12,070 bases of DNA from Candidatus Schekmanbacteria bacterium (GTDB lineage Bacteria > Schekmanbacteria > GWA2-38-11 > J061). How positions within the stretch are numbered: position 1 is the first letter of the stretch; every line of letters starts with the position of its first letter. A program made the position numbers and the translations under genes. Location of the stretch: the NCBI GenBank assembly GCA_003695725.1, contig RFHX01000124.1, positions 1 to 12,070 of the forward strand, given 5' to 3'. Shown in pieces: positions 1 to 7,998 of the stretch. The notes beneath the pieces were generated by a model, which saw nothing but the letters and a program-made list of their open reading frames with translations, did no database searches and was not told the origin of the DNA.

Positions 1-232
1 CCTCTATTATTACTTTGACATTCAAATTGTCTGCGATTATTTCTGCTGTTTCTTTTGCTCGCTTCAAAGGGCTTGATATAATAAAATTGGTATTAATATC
101 TTTTAATTGTGAAAGGAGAGTTAAAGCCTGTTTTTTCCCTCTTTCTGTCAGGTGTGAATCAAGCTGTCCCTGAACGCATTTCTTTTCATTTAAAAGAGAT
201 TCGCCATGTCTTATAAGGATAATTCTCTTCAT
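1..232 (-). CDS. Histidine phosphatase (phosphoglycerate mutase-like) family protein, partial
   Basis: Reading the - strand from the ATG at 232-230 gives 77 residues that run off the left edge of the window, so only the N-terminal part is present. The protein opens with a short beta strand and the RHGES motif (about residues 8-12), whose His is the phospho-accepting residue of the histidine phosphatase superfamily. It continues with a QG..DSHLTERGKKQA stretch and SSPLKRAKETAEII, which carries the second conserved Arg. This pattern is shared by phosphoglycerate mutase-like proteins, alpha-ribazole phosphatase (CobC) and broad-specificity phosphatases. The truncated part would be needed to choose among them. 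The Shine-Dalgarno is weak (AAAGAT-like). The gene diverges from the 449 gene and is not part of the arg/dap cluster. The family call is secure; the substrate is unknown. Confidence 0.9.
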   Translation of the reverse strand, partial: MKRIILIRHGESLLNEKKCVQGQLDSHLTERGKKQALTLLSQLKDINTNFIISSPLKRAKETAEIIADNLNVKVIIE

Positions 233-343
233 TTATCTTTTTAGATTCTCTTCAATCTGCTTATTTTTTTGATGATGCCTATTTTACAATAAAATCGTTA
301 TGATATGAAATTAATTAATAGGATTTTTAAATATAGTGATATT

Positions 344-379
344 TTTGACAAAGCCTTCTAAATAGGATTTTTTGTCAAA
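344..379. repeat. Perfect 9-bp inverted repeat in a divergent intergenic region
   Basis: TTTGACAAA at 344-352 and TTTGTCAAA at 371-379 are exact reverse complements separated by 18 bp. They lie in the 216-bp gap (233-448) between two divergently transcribed genes. Each arm contains a TTGACA-type -35-like hexamer, one on each strand, but neither has a good -10 at the expected distance, so I do not call promoters. A second small palindrome, AAGAAT-A-ATTCTT at 425-437, abuts the GGAG ribosome binding site at 438-441 of the next gene. The large repeat could be an operator for a dimeric regulator or chance in AT-rich DNA. Nothing else is recognisable in the gap. Confidence 0.4.
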
Positions 380-448
380 TCGAAATTCTTAAATCTAAGT
401 GATAAATCTCTTCTTTTATGTTAAAAGAATAATTCTTGGAGATTTGAA

Positions 449-1411
449 ATGATAGATAAAATAATTGCAGAAGTAAAAAAGTTTGACGGGATTTTGAGGA
501 AGAAGGATATTAAAATAGTTGGTGAAATTTTGAAGGATTCCTTTCTTTCTGAAAATGTCGTTATTGGAATTGGAGACGATGCAGGAGTCATAAGAGGTGA
601 AAAAGGCGAGGATTTTCTCCTGCTTGCCTGTGATGGTATTCACCCTCTATTAGTGAAAAATGAGCCTTATGCCGCAGGTAAGGCTTCTGTTATGGTTAAT
701 GTGAATGATATATATGCGATGGGCGGTGTGCCTGTTGGGATTGTAAATGTCATTTCCTATAATAGGGAAGAAAACCTCAAAGCTATTCTGGAGGGGATGA
801 GAAAGGCAAGTGTTAAATATAGAGTGCCAATTTTAGGCGGCCATCTTCATCCCGATGCTGAGTGTGATGAAATTTCTGTGGCAATTCTGGGAAAAGGTGA
901 GAAAATTCTTTCATCCTATGGCGCAAATTCGGGAGATGATGTCATAATTGCTGTTGACTTAAAAGGAAAGAAAGGATGCAAATCAGTTAATAGTTGGGAT
1001 TCTACTTCAGGTAAAGATTCCAAGCTTCTTCTTACTCAGCTTTCCGTATTGAATAAGATTGCAAATGAGCAGTTGGCATCAGCATGTAAAGATGTGAGTA
1101 TGGGAGGTATCATTGGGACATTGGGGATGCTTCTTGAAAGTTCAAAAAAGGGGGCTGAGATAGATTTGAATCTTATTCCCTGCCCGCAGGATATGGAGTT
1201 GCTTGAGTGGTTGAAGTGCTTTTTAAGTTATGGTTTTCTCTTAACATCACCGCCTCAAAAGACTAAAATCATCCTAAACCTTTTCAAGGAAAGAGATATT
1301 GAAAGTACTGCAATCGGCAGAGTTAATGAAAGTCGTAAAGTAGATATTTCCTATAATGGAGAAAAGGGAACACTTTTTGACTTTAAGAAGGATTACATAG
1401 CTTGTCTTTGA
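449..1411 (+). CDS. AIR synthase-related protein (sll0787 / methanogenesis marker 2-like)
   Basis: This 320-residue protein belongs to the PurM/AIR synthase superfamily of ATP-binding enzymes (relatives of PurM, PurL, SelD, ThiL and HypE). Visible motifs are GIGDDAGVI (residues 40-48, the acidic nucleotide/metal-binding stretch), NVNDIYAMGG (84-93), GGHLHPD (130-136) and KDVSMGG followed by IGTLGMLLE (214-230). This set and the length fit the AIR synthase-related families known from cyanobacteria (sll0787 type) and from methanogens (marker protein 2), rather than true PurM, ThiL or SelD. The reaction is not known to me. The ATG at 449 has a good GGAG ribosome binding site 7 bases upstream. 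The end overlaps the DedA start by 10 bp, suggesting coupled translation. The usual partner genes I associate with the sll0787 type are not nearby. Superfamily call strong, subfamily call moderate. Confidence 0.85.
   Translation: MIDKIIAEVKKFDGILRKKDIKIVGEILKDSFLSENVVIGIGDDAGVIRGEKGEDFLLLACDGIHPLLVKNEPYAAGKASVMVNVNDIYAMGGVPVGIVNVISYNREENLKAILEGMRKASVKYRVPILGGHLHPDAECDEISVAILGKGEKILSSYGANSGDDVIIAVDLKGKKGCKSVNSWDSTSGKDSKLLLTQLSVLNKIANEQLASACKDVSMGGIIGTLGMLLESSKKGAEIDLNLIPCPQDMELLEWLKCFLSYGFLLTSPPQKTKIILNLFKERDIESTAIGRVNESRKVDISYNGEKGTLFDFKKDYIACL
1388..1392 (+). promoter_or_regulatory. Ribosome binding site deciding a TTG start
   Basis: AAGGA lies 9 bases before the TTG at 1402, inside the end of the preceding gene. 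The DedA-type reading frame has no in-frame ATG near its N-terminus, so this site supports TTG initiation at 1402. A second in-frame TTG at 1408 is the alternative. Confidence 0.55.
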
Positions 1412-2040
1412 TAGATCTGATTCTTGATTTTATAATTAGAAATGAAAATGTTCTTGGATATATCGTTCTATTTGTAAGCTCACTGATTGAATATATCTTT
1501 CCTCCCTTTCCGGGTGACACTGTAACCCTTTTTGGAGCATTCTTAATATCTGTAAGAAATTGGAATTTTTTTGCAGTTTTTATGAGTGTCACCGTTGGAA
1601 GTGTTATAGGCGCAACGATAGATTATTTTATAGGGAGAAGGTTAGGCAGAAAGAATGGCAATTCTCAGATTCCCAAAATGATTAAGAAAGGAAATATGGT
1701 TCTCACAGAAGAACGTTATCTCTATATCAAAGAGAAATTTGAAAAATATGGTGCTTATGTGATAATTTTGAACAGATTTATGCCCGGCGTAAGAGCTTTT
1801 TTCTTTGTAGTAGCCGGAATCATCGATATGAAATTTTTGCCTGTTCAATTTTTTAACCTTTTGAGTGTCCTTCTCTGGAATTTTTTGATTATATGGAGCG
1901 GTTATTTTGTAGGAAACAATTGGGATAGACTTTTAGGACTTTATTCCCTGTATTCAAAAGCGGTGGGGATAGTTATCTTTATCGTTTTACTTTCCTTGTT
2001 GATTCTTTTTTATATTAAAAGAAAAAACGCCAAAAATTGA
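1402..2040 (+). CDS. DedA family integral membrane protein
   Basis: A 212-residue hydrophobic protein of the DedA/SNARE-associated (VTT domain) family, located in the inner membrane. The family includes flippases for undecaprenyl phosphate and phosphatidylethanolamine; which lipid this one handles cannot be told. Hallmarks are FPPFPGD at residues 33-39 (the re-entrant F/P-x-PGD motif) and NRFMPGVR at 124-131 (the conserved R-x-x-P-x-x-R motif). Hydrophobic segments occur at about residues 17-32, 42-77, 132-142, 147-173 and 187-205, followed by a Lys/Arg-rich tail. Length is normal. The start is TTG at 1402, overlapping the upstream gene by 10 bp, so the two are probably cotranscribed. A physical or pathway link with the AIR synthase-related protein is not evident. 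Confidence 0.9.
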   Translation: MSLIDLILDFIIRNENVLGYIVLFVSSLIEYIFPPFPGDTVTLFGAFLISVRNWNFFAVFMSVTVGSVIGATIDYFIGRRLGRKNGNSQIPKMIKKGNMVLTEERYLYIKEKFEKYGAYVIILNRFMPGVRAFFFVVAGIIDMKFLPVQFFNLLSVLLWNFLIIWSGYFVGNNWDRLLGLYSLYSKAVGIVIFIVLLSLLILFYIKRKNAKN

Positions 2041-2061
2041 GTCTCTTGAAATATATTCTTC

Positions 2062-2088
2062 TTGTAATGCTTTATAAATTGATATAAA
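2062..2088 (+). promoter_or_regulatory. Possible extended -10 promoter upstream of argD
   Basis: Within the 77-bp gap before argD, TGATATAAA at 2080-2088 matches an extended -10 (TG, one base, then TATAAA at 2083-2088). TTGTAA at 2062-2067 is a weak -35 at a short 15-bp spacing. If used, transcription would start about 20 bases before the argD ATG and could drive the whole arg/dap cluster. The region is AT-rich, so chance matches are common. Confidence 0.3.
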
Positions 2089-2117
2089 TAAACATCTTTT
2101 TTTAAAGAAAGCTTGCT

Positions 2118-3296
2118 ATGAAGGAAAAAACAGATTGTTATATAACTGAAACCTATAAAAGATTTCCTGTTGAATTTGTCAGAGGTAAAGGAGTTTATCT
2201 TTATGACAACATGGGAAAAAAGTATTTGGATTGTCTTAGCGGTATTGCTGTAAATGCACTTGGCTATAGCAATGAGAAACTCCTTGATATAATGAAGCAT
2301 TGGAATGGGAAGCCCTTGCATCTTTCGAATCTGTTTTATTCAAAGGAGCAGGGTAATCTTGCAGAAGCTATTATTGAAGAAAGCTTCAAAGGGAAGGTTT
2401 TTTTCTCAAACAGCGGCACAGAGGCAAATGAAGCGGCTTTCAAGCTTGCAAGAAAATACTCCTTTAAAAGGTATGGGAAAACTGAAAGGTATGAAATCAT
2501 TACAATGGAGAATTCATTTCATGGAAGAACATTTGCATCGATGGCGGCTACCGGTCAAAGAAAAATTAAAGGTGATTATGCTCCACATCTCCAAGGGTTT
2601 AAGCATATCAAATTTAATGACTATAAAGCCCTTTTTGATTCCGTAAGTGACAAAACCTGCGCTGTAATGATAGAAGTTATTCAGGGAGAAGGTGGTGTTA
2701 TTGAAGCTGATAGGGAATATCTTAAAAAATTGAAAGAATTGTGCGTTGAAAGAGATATCCTTTTTATGGTTGATGAAATTCAAACAGGTCTTGGAAGGAC
2801 GGGAAAGATGTTTGCATATCAACATTATGATGTAGAGCCAGATATTTTTACTCTTGCAAAAGCATTGGGAGGTGGACTTCCTCTTGGATGTATGGTTGCA
2901 AAGGAAAGTATTGCAGGATTCTTTTCTCCGGGAGACCATGCAAGTACTTTTGGAGGCAATCTGCTTGCTTGCGCATTGGGGTTTGAAGTTATAAATCAAT
3001 TGAGAGGCGGAATTATTGACAACTGCAAAAGTAGTGGCGCTTATTTCAAGGAAAGGCTTTTGGCTTTGAAAGATAAATACGACGAGATTGTAGATGTTAG
3101 AGGAAGAGGTTTGATATTGGGAATAGAGTTTAAAGATGAAGTTTCGCATCTTGTTGAAAAATGCCTCAATGAGGGGTTGATTATCAACTGCACAGCAGGC
3201 AAAGTGATCAGATTTCTTCCTCCGCTGATCATTACCCAAGATGAAATAGATGAAGCTCTGATAATATTTGAAAATGTATTGAGGACAAAAGATTAA
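2118..3296 (+). CDS. argD: Acetylornithine aminotransferase
   Basis: A 392-residue class III PLP-dependent aminotransferase that converts N-acetylglutamate semialdehyde to N-acetylornithine with glutamate as amino donor. Motifs in order are NSGTEANEAA (98-107, phosphate-binding loop), SFHGRT (133-138), EVIQGEGG (186-193), VDEIQTGLGRTG (218-229, the Asp that contacts the PLP ring nitrogen) and TLAKALGGG with the Schiff-base Lys248. HASTFGGN follows at 274-281. Length and motifs are typical of ArgD. Being the first gene of an arg cluster supports ArgD over ornithine or GABA aminotransferase. Such enzymes can also act as the N-succinyl-diaminopimelate aminotransferase, relevant given the dap genes downstream. 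The ribosome binding site before the ATG at 2118 is weak (AAAGAAAG). argF starts one base after the stop. Confidence 0.95.
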   Translation: MKEKTDCYITETYKRFPVEFVRGKGVYLYDNMGKKYLDCLSGIAVNALGYSNEKLLDIMKHWNGKPLHLSNLFYSKEQGNLAEAIIEESFKGKVFFSNSGTEANEAAFKLARKYSFKRYGKTERYEIITMENSFHGRTFASMAATGQRKIKGDYAPHLQGFKHIKFNDYKALFDSVSDKTCAVMIEVIQGEGGVIEADREYLKKLKELCVERDILFMVDEIQTGLGRTGKMFAYQHYDVEPDIFTLAKALGGGLPLGCMVAKESIAGFFSPGDHASTFGGNLLACALGFEVINQLRGGIIDNCKSSGAYFKERLLALKDKYDEIVDVRGRGLILGIEFKDEVSHLVEKCLNEGLIINCTAGKVIRFLPPLIITQDEIDEALIIFENVLRTKD

Positions 3297-3297
3297 A

Positions 3298-4254
3298 ATG
3301 CAGAAAAAGGACCTTTTATCGCTTGCTGATTTGAGTAGAAGAGAAATTTGCGAGCTTATTGACAGAGCCAAGATATTGAAACAATGGAAATCGCAGGGCA
3401 TAGTCCATAAGCCCCTTGAAGGGAAAACATTGGGATTAATTTTCAATAAGCCCTCAACAAGGACGAGGGTAACTTTTGAAGTTGGTATGTATCAACTTGG
3501 CGGTACGTCTTTATTCTTGAGTGAAAAGGAGATTCAACTTGGTAGAGGCGAAACAGTTGCAGATACTGCAAAAGTGCTGTCAAGATATGTTGACGGAGTC
3601 GTAATGCGGACCTTTAAACAGTCTGACTTGGAGGAATTTGCCCAAGAAGCTACTTGTCCTCTTATAAACGGATTGACTGATTCCTTTCATCCATGTCAAA
3701 TATTGGCTGATATAATGACTATTGAAGAAGCCATTGGAAGAATTGAGGGGACAAAGGTGGCATATGTGGGAGATTTCAATAATGTTGCAAATTCCCTGAT
3801 ATTAGGAGCGCTTTTGATGGGCTACCATATAACTGTTGCTTGTCCCAAAGAGTGTGAAGCAAGTGATGAATTAAAGTCAAAAATCGAGATCGTTGAAAAA
3901 AGGGAAGAATCAAGCGGTACTTATGAAGTAATAGATGACCCCATTGAAGCAGTGAAAGATGCAGACATTATCTATACAGATGTTTGGATAAGTATGGGGC
4001 AGGAAAAGGAAAGAGATAAAAAATTGAAGCTCTTTTCTCCTTATCAAGTGAATAAAGAGCTTGTATCCAAGAGCAAGGAAGGTGTAAAAATAATGCATTG
4101 CCTACCGGCGCATAGGGGGGAGGAGATAACTTCAGATGTTTTGGACAGCGAAAACTCGATAGTCTTTGACCAAGCTGAAAATCGCTTGCATATTCAAAAA
4201 GCAATACTTGAATATCTGCTTTCGGGAAGTAAGTGGAATTTTGCGATTACATAG
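3298..4254 (+). CDS. argF: Ornithine carbamoyltransferase
   Basis: A 318-residue cytoplasmic transcarbamylase that makes citrulline from ornithine and carbamoyl phosphate. It shows the carbamoyl-phosphate loop STRTR (53-57), MRT (103-105), HPCQ (131-134), a DFNNVANS stretch (159-166), the ornithine-binding DVWISMGQE loop (228-236) and HCLPAHRGEE with the catalytic Cys (267-276). The SMG loop and the HCLPAHRG motif mark a true ornithine enzyme rather than aspartate carbamoyltransferase or the N-acetylornithine type. The ATG at 3298 is one base after the argD stop, with GAGGA at 3281-3285 inside argD as a slightly distant ribosome binding site, so translation is likely coupled. A 72-bp gap follows before argG with no recognisable terminator. 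Confidence 0.96.
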   Translation: MQKKDLLSLADLSRREICELIDRAKILKQWKSQGIVHKPLEGKTLGLIFNKPSTRTRVTFEVGMYQLGGTSLFLSEKEIQLGRGETVADTAKVLSRYVDGVVMRTFKQSDLEEFAQEATCPLINGLTDSFHPCQILADIMTIEEAIGRIEGTKVAYVGDFNNVANSLILGALLMGYHITVACPKECEASDELKSKIEIVEKREESSGTYEVIDDPIEAVKDADIIYTDVWISMGQEKERDKKLKLFSPYQVNKELVSKSKEGVKIMHCLPAHRGEEITSDVLDSENSIVFDQAENRLHIQKAILEYLLSGSKWNFAIT

Positions 4255-4326
4255 AAAATGTTTTGTTTTGGTAGTGAAAGATTCAACTAAGGAATAGTAA
4301 AAAGTTTTAAGGATGGAGATTCATAT

Positions 4327-5532
4327 ATGGGTAAGAAGATAGTGCTTGCATATTCTGGAGGCCTTGACACATCGGTTATATTGAGATGGCTGATTGAAAC
4401 CTATAAAAGCGATGTCATTGCATTTATTGCTGATTTGGGACAGGGAGAAGAGCTTGAAGAAGCAAGGCGAAAAGCTTTTAAGACTGGCGCAAGAAAGGTT
4501 TATGTTACTGATTTGAGAGAGGAATTCGTAAGGGACTTTGTTTTCCCAATGTTTAGAGCAAATGCAGTCTATGAAGGCCAGTATCTTCTTGGTACTTCCA
4601 TAGCAAGGCCCCTGATAGCAAAGAAGCAGATAGAAATAGCGCGTAAAGAGAAAGCCACAATGGTTTCACATGGCGCCACTGGTAAGGGGAATGATCAAGT
4701 GAGATTTGAATTGAGCTATTATGCTTTGAATCCTTCGATAAAGGTAATTGCCCCGTGGCGTGAATGGGATCTCGATTCAAGAGAGGCGCTGATTGCTTTT
4801 GCAAAAAAATGGAAGATACCTGTCCCTGTTACTGCAAAGAAGCCCTATTCATCTGACAGGAATCTGCTTCATATAAGTTTTGAAGGCGGTATTTTGGAGG
4901 ACCCATGGAATGAACCTCCTGAAGATATGTTTGTCCTTACACGGTCGCCCGAAAAAGCTCCGGACAAGCCGCAGTATATTGAACTGGAATTTAAAAGCGG
5001 GAATCCTATCAAATTGAATGGGAAAGCCCTAAAACCTCATAAACTTCTGGAAGAGTTGAACCGTTTGGGCGGCAGAAACGGCATTGGCAGAGTTGATATG
5101 GTGGAAAACAGATATGTAGGTATGAAATCGCGCGGTGTATATGAGACTCCGGGAGGGACAATTCTGAATATTGCTCATAGAGCGTTGGAAACAATAACTC
5201 TCGACAGAGAAGTTATGCATATTCGTGATTCTTTGATACCTGCTTATTCAAGAATGGTTTACAATGGCTTTTGGTTCAGTCCTGAAAGGGAATTATTGCA
5301 GACATTGATTGATGAGTCTCAGAAAAATGTGACAGGCACTGTTAGGATGAAGCTGTACAAGGGCAACTGCATAGTTTGCGGAAGAAAGTCTCCAAAATCT
5401 CTTTATAAGCAGGAGATAGCTACATTTGAAAAGGGTAGCGGATATGACCAGGAAGATGCAACAGGTTTCATAAATTTGAATGCTTTAAGATTGAGAATAA
5501 ACAATTTAGTCAATAAAAGAAGAAGAAAATAA
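4327..5532 (+). CDS. argG: Argininosuccinate synthase
   Basis: A 401-residue ATP-dependent ligase joining citrulline and aspartate to argininosuccinate, releasing AMP and pyrophosphate. It carries the N-type ATP pyrophosphatase P-loop AYSGGLDTS (8-16), ADLGQ (35-39), [14 protein letters not shown] (82-95), [15 protein letters not shown] (114-128, citrulline and aspartate contacts) and APWREW (142-147). The [17 protein letters not shown] stretch starting near residue 172 is also conserved. Length matches the short bacterial ArgG type. A strong GGAG ribosome binding site (4315-4318) sits 8 bases before the ATG. The 72-bp spacer upstream is the largest gap inside the cluster, so an internal promoter is possible, though no convincing -35/-10 pair is seen. 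Confidence 0.97.
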   Translation: MGKKIVLAYSGGLDTSVILRWLIETYKSDVIAFIADLGQGEELEEARRKAFKTGARKVYVTDLREEFVRDFVFPMFRANAVYEGQYLLGTSIARPLIAKKQIEIARKEKATMVSHGATGKGNDQVRFELSYYALNPSIKVIAPWREWDLDSREALIAFAKKWKIPVPVTAKKPYSSDRNLLHISFEGGILEDPWNEPPEDMFVLTRSPEKAPDKPQYIELEFKSGNPIKLNGKALKPHKLLEELNRLGGRNGIGRVDMVENRYVGMKSRGVYETPGGTILNIAHRALETITLDREVMHIRDSLIPAYSRMVYNGFWFSPERELLQTLIDESQKNVTGTVRMKLYKGNCIVCGRKSPKSLYKQEIATFEKGSGYDQEDATGFINLNALRLRINNLVNKRRRK

Positions 5533-5533
5533 A

Positions 5534-6925
5534 ATGAAGAAAAAACTGTGGGGAGGTCGGTTCAAAAAAGCTACTGATACTGCAGTGGAGGAATTTACAT
5601 CCTCTATAGCTTTCGATAAAAGGCTTTATAAAGAAGACATAAAGGGAAGTATTGCGCACTGCAGAATGCTGGAGAAGATAGGCTTGCTTTCACGCAGTGA
5701 AGGGAGAAAAATACGCAGTGCCTTGAAAAAAATTGAGAAGCAGATAAGTGCTGGAAGAATGAAGCCAGACACATCTGCTGAAGACATCCATATGTATATT
5801 GAAGCTGAATTGACAAAATTAGTGGGCAATGCCGGTAAAAAAATCCATACCGGAAGAAGTAGGAATGACCAGATTGCCCTTGATGTGAGAATGTATCTTA
5901 AATCACAGATTGAGGAAATTTATTCTCTTTTGAAGGGCTTTATTGAAGAGATTCTTTCTCTTGCTGAGAAAAATACTCATATAATAGTGCCCGGTTATAC
6001 ACATCTTCAGCATGCACAGCCGGTACTACTTTCACATTATCTTCTTGCCTATGGAGAGATGTTTATCAGAGACTTGAGAAGAATTGAAAGCTGTTATAGT
6101 AGTGCCGATATAATGCCTCTTGGCGCAGGTGCGCTGGCTGGCTCGAATTTTAACCTTGACCGCAAATATGTCGCAAAACTTCTTGGTTTTAAGAAGATAT
6201 CCTCTAACAGTATAGATTCAGTAAGTGACAGGGATTATCAGGCAGAGTTTCTTTTTTTCGCTTCACTTCTATTTATGCATTTGAGCCGCCTTTGTGAGGA
6301 ATTGATTCTATGGAATAGCTCTGAATTTTCATTTATTGAGCTTCCTGATGAATTTACGACAGGAAGCAGCATAATGCCTCAAAAGAAAAATCCTGATGTC
6401 CTTGAGCTTATCAGGGGGAAAACAGGAAGAGTTTATGGTGACCTTGTTTCACTTCTAACTCTGATGAAATCTCAACCCCTTTCGTATAACCGTGATATGC
6501 AGGAAGATAAAGAGCCTCTTTTTGATGCTGTTGATACGGTCAAGGCATCTCTTCGTGTCCTTTCAAAATTTTTGGGGAAGATAAGATTCAGAGAAGACAG
6601 AATCGAGCAAGCAGTGAAGGAAGGATTTATGGAAGCAACAGATATTGCAGATTATTTAGTTCTTAAAAATGTTCCATTTCGTGAAGCCCATGAAATAGTT
6701 GGCAAAATCGTGCTTTACTGCATCGAGAATAATTGCAGACTGCAGGATATGAGTGTCGAGAAGTTTTCGGAGTTTCACAAGGCTTTCAATGAAGACATAA
6801 AAGATGTCATCGATTATGAGAAATCTGTTTCTGCTAAAAGGACAGAAGGTGGAACATCATTAAATCAAGTTATGAAAAATCTTAAAAGGTTTCGCAGAAT
6901 CCTTAAAAGTTCAAAGTTATCCTAA
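5534..6925 (+). CDS. argH: Argininosuccinate lyase
   Basis: A 463-residue member of the fumarase/aspartase superfamily that splits argininosuccinate into arginine and fumarate, the last arginine step. It begins with the typical LWGGRF (5-10). It then shows HTGRSRND (105-112), GYTHLQHAQP (154-163, with the conserved active-site His157), MPLGAGALAGS (194-204) and the superfamily signature GSSIMPQKKNPD (277-288, carrying the catalytic serine region). The length is normal and no key residue is missing. The ATG is one base after the argG stop, preceded by a weak AGAAG-rich ribosome binding site, so coupling to argG is likely. Confidence 0.97.
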   Translation: MKKKLWGGRFKKATDTAVEEFTSSIAFDKRLYKEDIKGSIAHCRMLEKIGLLSRSEGRKIRSALKKIEKQISAGRMKPDTSAEDIHMYIEAELTKLVGNAGKKIHTGRSRNDQIALDVRMYLKSQIEEIYSLLKGFIEEILSLAEKNTHIIVPGYTHLQHAQPVLLSHYLLAYGEMFIRDLRRIESCYSSADIMPLGAGALAGSNFNLDRKYVAKLLGFKKISSNSIDSVSDRDYQAEFLFFASLLFMHLSRLCEELILWNSSEFSFIELPDEFTTGSSIMPQKKNPDVLELIRGKTGRVYGDLVSLLTLMKSQPLSYNRDMQEDKEPLFDAVDTVKASLRVLSKFLGKIRFREDRIEQAVKEGFMEATDIADYLVLKNVPFREAHEIVGKIVLYCIENNCRLQDMSVEKFSEFHKAFNEDIKDVIDYEKSVSAKRTEGGTSLNQVMKNLKRFRRILKSSKLS

Positions 6926-6930
6926 GTTTG

Positions 6931-7986
6931 ATGAATAAACTTTTTTTCTATTTATACAGAAAGGGCATAGGTTTTATATCTCTTTTACCTGTGCTGACTA
7001 TTTGCTTTTTTGGATTAGGATGTGGAAAAAAAGCACCACCGCGTCTGCCTGCGCCAATTAAAACAGAGAAAATAAAAATAATAAAATCTCAAGCCGAGAA
7101 GGGAAAAATTGATATTTCGTGGATTTACGATAAGAATAAATTCCTTGCTTCCTATTTTGAAATTTACAGGAGTAAAGAAGATGGAAATTTTGAAAAAATT
7201 GCAACAGTGAATGTTAAAGAAAAATCTAAAAATGGAGAAGAAGCCCTTGAAAAGCAGGTGTTTCAATACGGTGACACAAAAAATCTTGTTGATGGCAACT
7301 GGTATCATTATGTAATAGCAGGCATTAATGATAAAGGGGAGTTGAGCGGAATAAGTGATGCAGTTGATGTTTATTTTTCAAAAGAGCTTCCTCCTGTGCG
7401 AAATTTAAGGGGGGAACTTGAAAAAAATTATGTAAAACTCCTATGGGATTCGCCATTCGATTCGTTGGAGAAGGATAAAAAAGAAGTTGCAGGATACAAT
7501 ATTTATCGCCGCAAAGCGGGCAATAAGTTATTTAAAGCCGTGAATTCCGCTCTAATAAGAAAGAAAAGTTTCATTGATATGAAAATTCGAAAGGATATGG
7601 TTTACGAGTATGTGGTCAAGGCTGTTGACAATTTTTTCCCGCCTTGGCACGAAGGTGCGGCATCAGAAACAGTTATTATAGATACAGCAGATAATGAAGC
7701 GCCTGAACCACCAATGAATGTCAAGGCTGTAGGCGGAGTTGACAGAATTTCTCTTAAATGGGAAAAAAGCATTTCAGAAGATGTTGCAGGTTATCGCGTT
7801 TATAGAAGTGAAAGTGAGGATGGAGAATTTGTGCTTCAAAATAAGGAATTGTTGCGCAATGAGTATTATGATGACTTGAATGTAACTGCTGGCGTGCGCT
7901 ATTTTTATAGAGTTAGCGTTGTAGATGATTCAGAAAATTCAAATGAAAGCGAATTGTCAGAAATAGTTTCAGCAGAGCCATTATAG
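6931..7986 (+). CDS. Predicted lipoprotein with three fibronectin type III-like domains
   Basis: A 351-residue protein starting at ATG 6931; an in-frame TTG at 6928 would add one residue. The N-terminus has Arg/Lys, a hydrophobic stretch (about 12-30) and a probable lipobox ending GLG-C with Cys31. The -3 residue is Gly rather than the usual Leu, so lipidation is likely but not certain. The mature start CGKKAPPRLPAP is short, basic and Pro-rich. Three similar modules follow, at about 44-148, 155-252 and 258-351. Each has a Trp (64, 172, 277), a Y-x-(I/V)-YR strand (75-80, 188-193, 287-292) and a Y-x-Y-V-x-A/V-x-D strand near its end, as in fibronectin type III folds. The gene lies between argH and lysA, where many proteobacteria carry the small lipoprotein LptM. 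The ribosome binding site is poor. The function is not known to me. Confidence 0.8.
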   Translation: MNKLFFYLYRKGIGFISLLPVLTICFFGLGCGKKAPPRLPAPIKTEKIKIIKSQAEKGKIDISWIYDKNKFLASYFEIYRSKEDGNFEKIATVNVKEKSKNGEEALEKQVFQYGDTKNLVDGNWYHYVIAGINDKGELSGISDAVDVYFSKELPPVRNLRGELEKNYVKLLWDSPFDSLEKDKKEVAGYNIYRRKAGNKLFKAVNSALIRKKSFIDMKIRKDMVYEYVVKAVDNFFPPWHEGAASETVIIDTADNEAPEPPMNVKAVGGVDRISLKWEKSISEDVAGYRVYRSESEDGEFVLQNKELLRNEYYDDLNVTAGVRYFYRVSVVDDSENSNESELSEIVSAEPL

Positions 7987-7998
7987 GAGTTAAAGATA

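Noticed and set aside
2514-3446. A 310-codon open frame on the - strand opposite argD and argF
   Set aside because: It lies antisense to two strongly supported enzymes, has no recognisable motif, is Cys/Phe/Ser/Lys-rich like a shadow frame, and crosses the argD-argF junction.
4255-4326. A possible terminator or attenuator between argF and argG
   Set aside because: No stable stem with a T-run is visible in these 72 bases, and there is no leader peptide.
2148-4411. A 14-base repeat GAAACCTATAAAAG near 2148 and 4398
   Set aside because: Both copies encode E-T-Y-K within argD and argG; no mobile or regulatory structure accompanies them.
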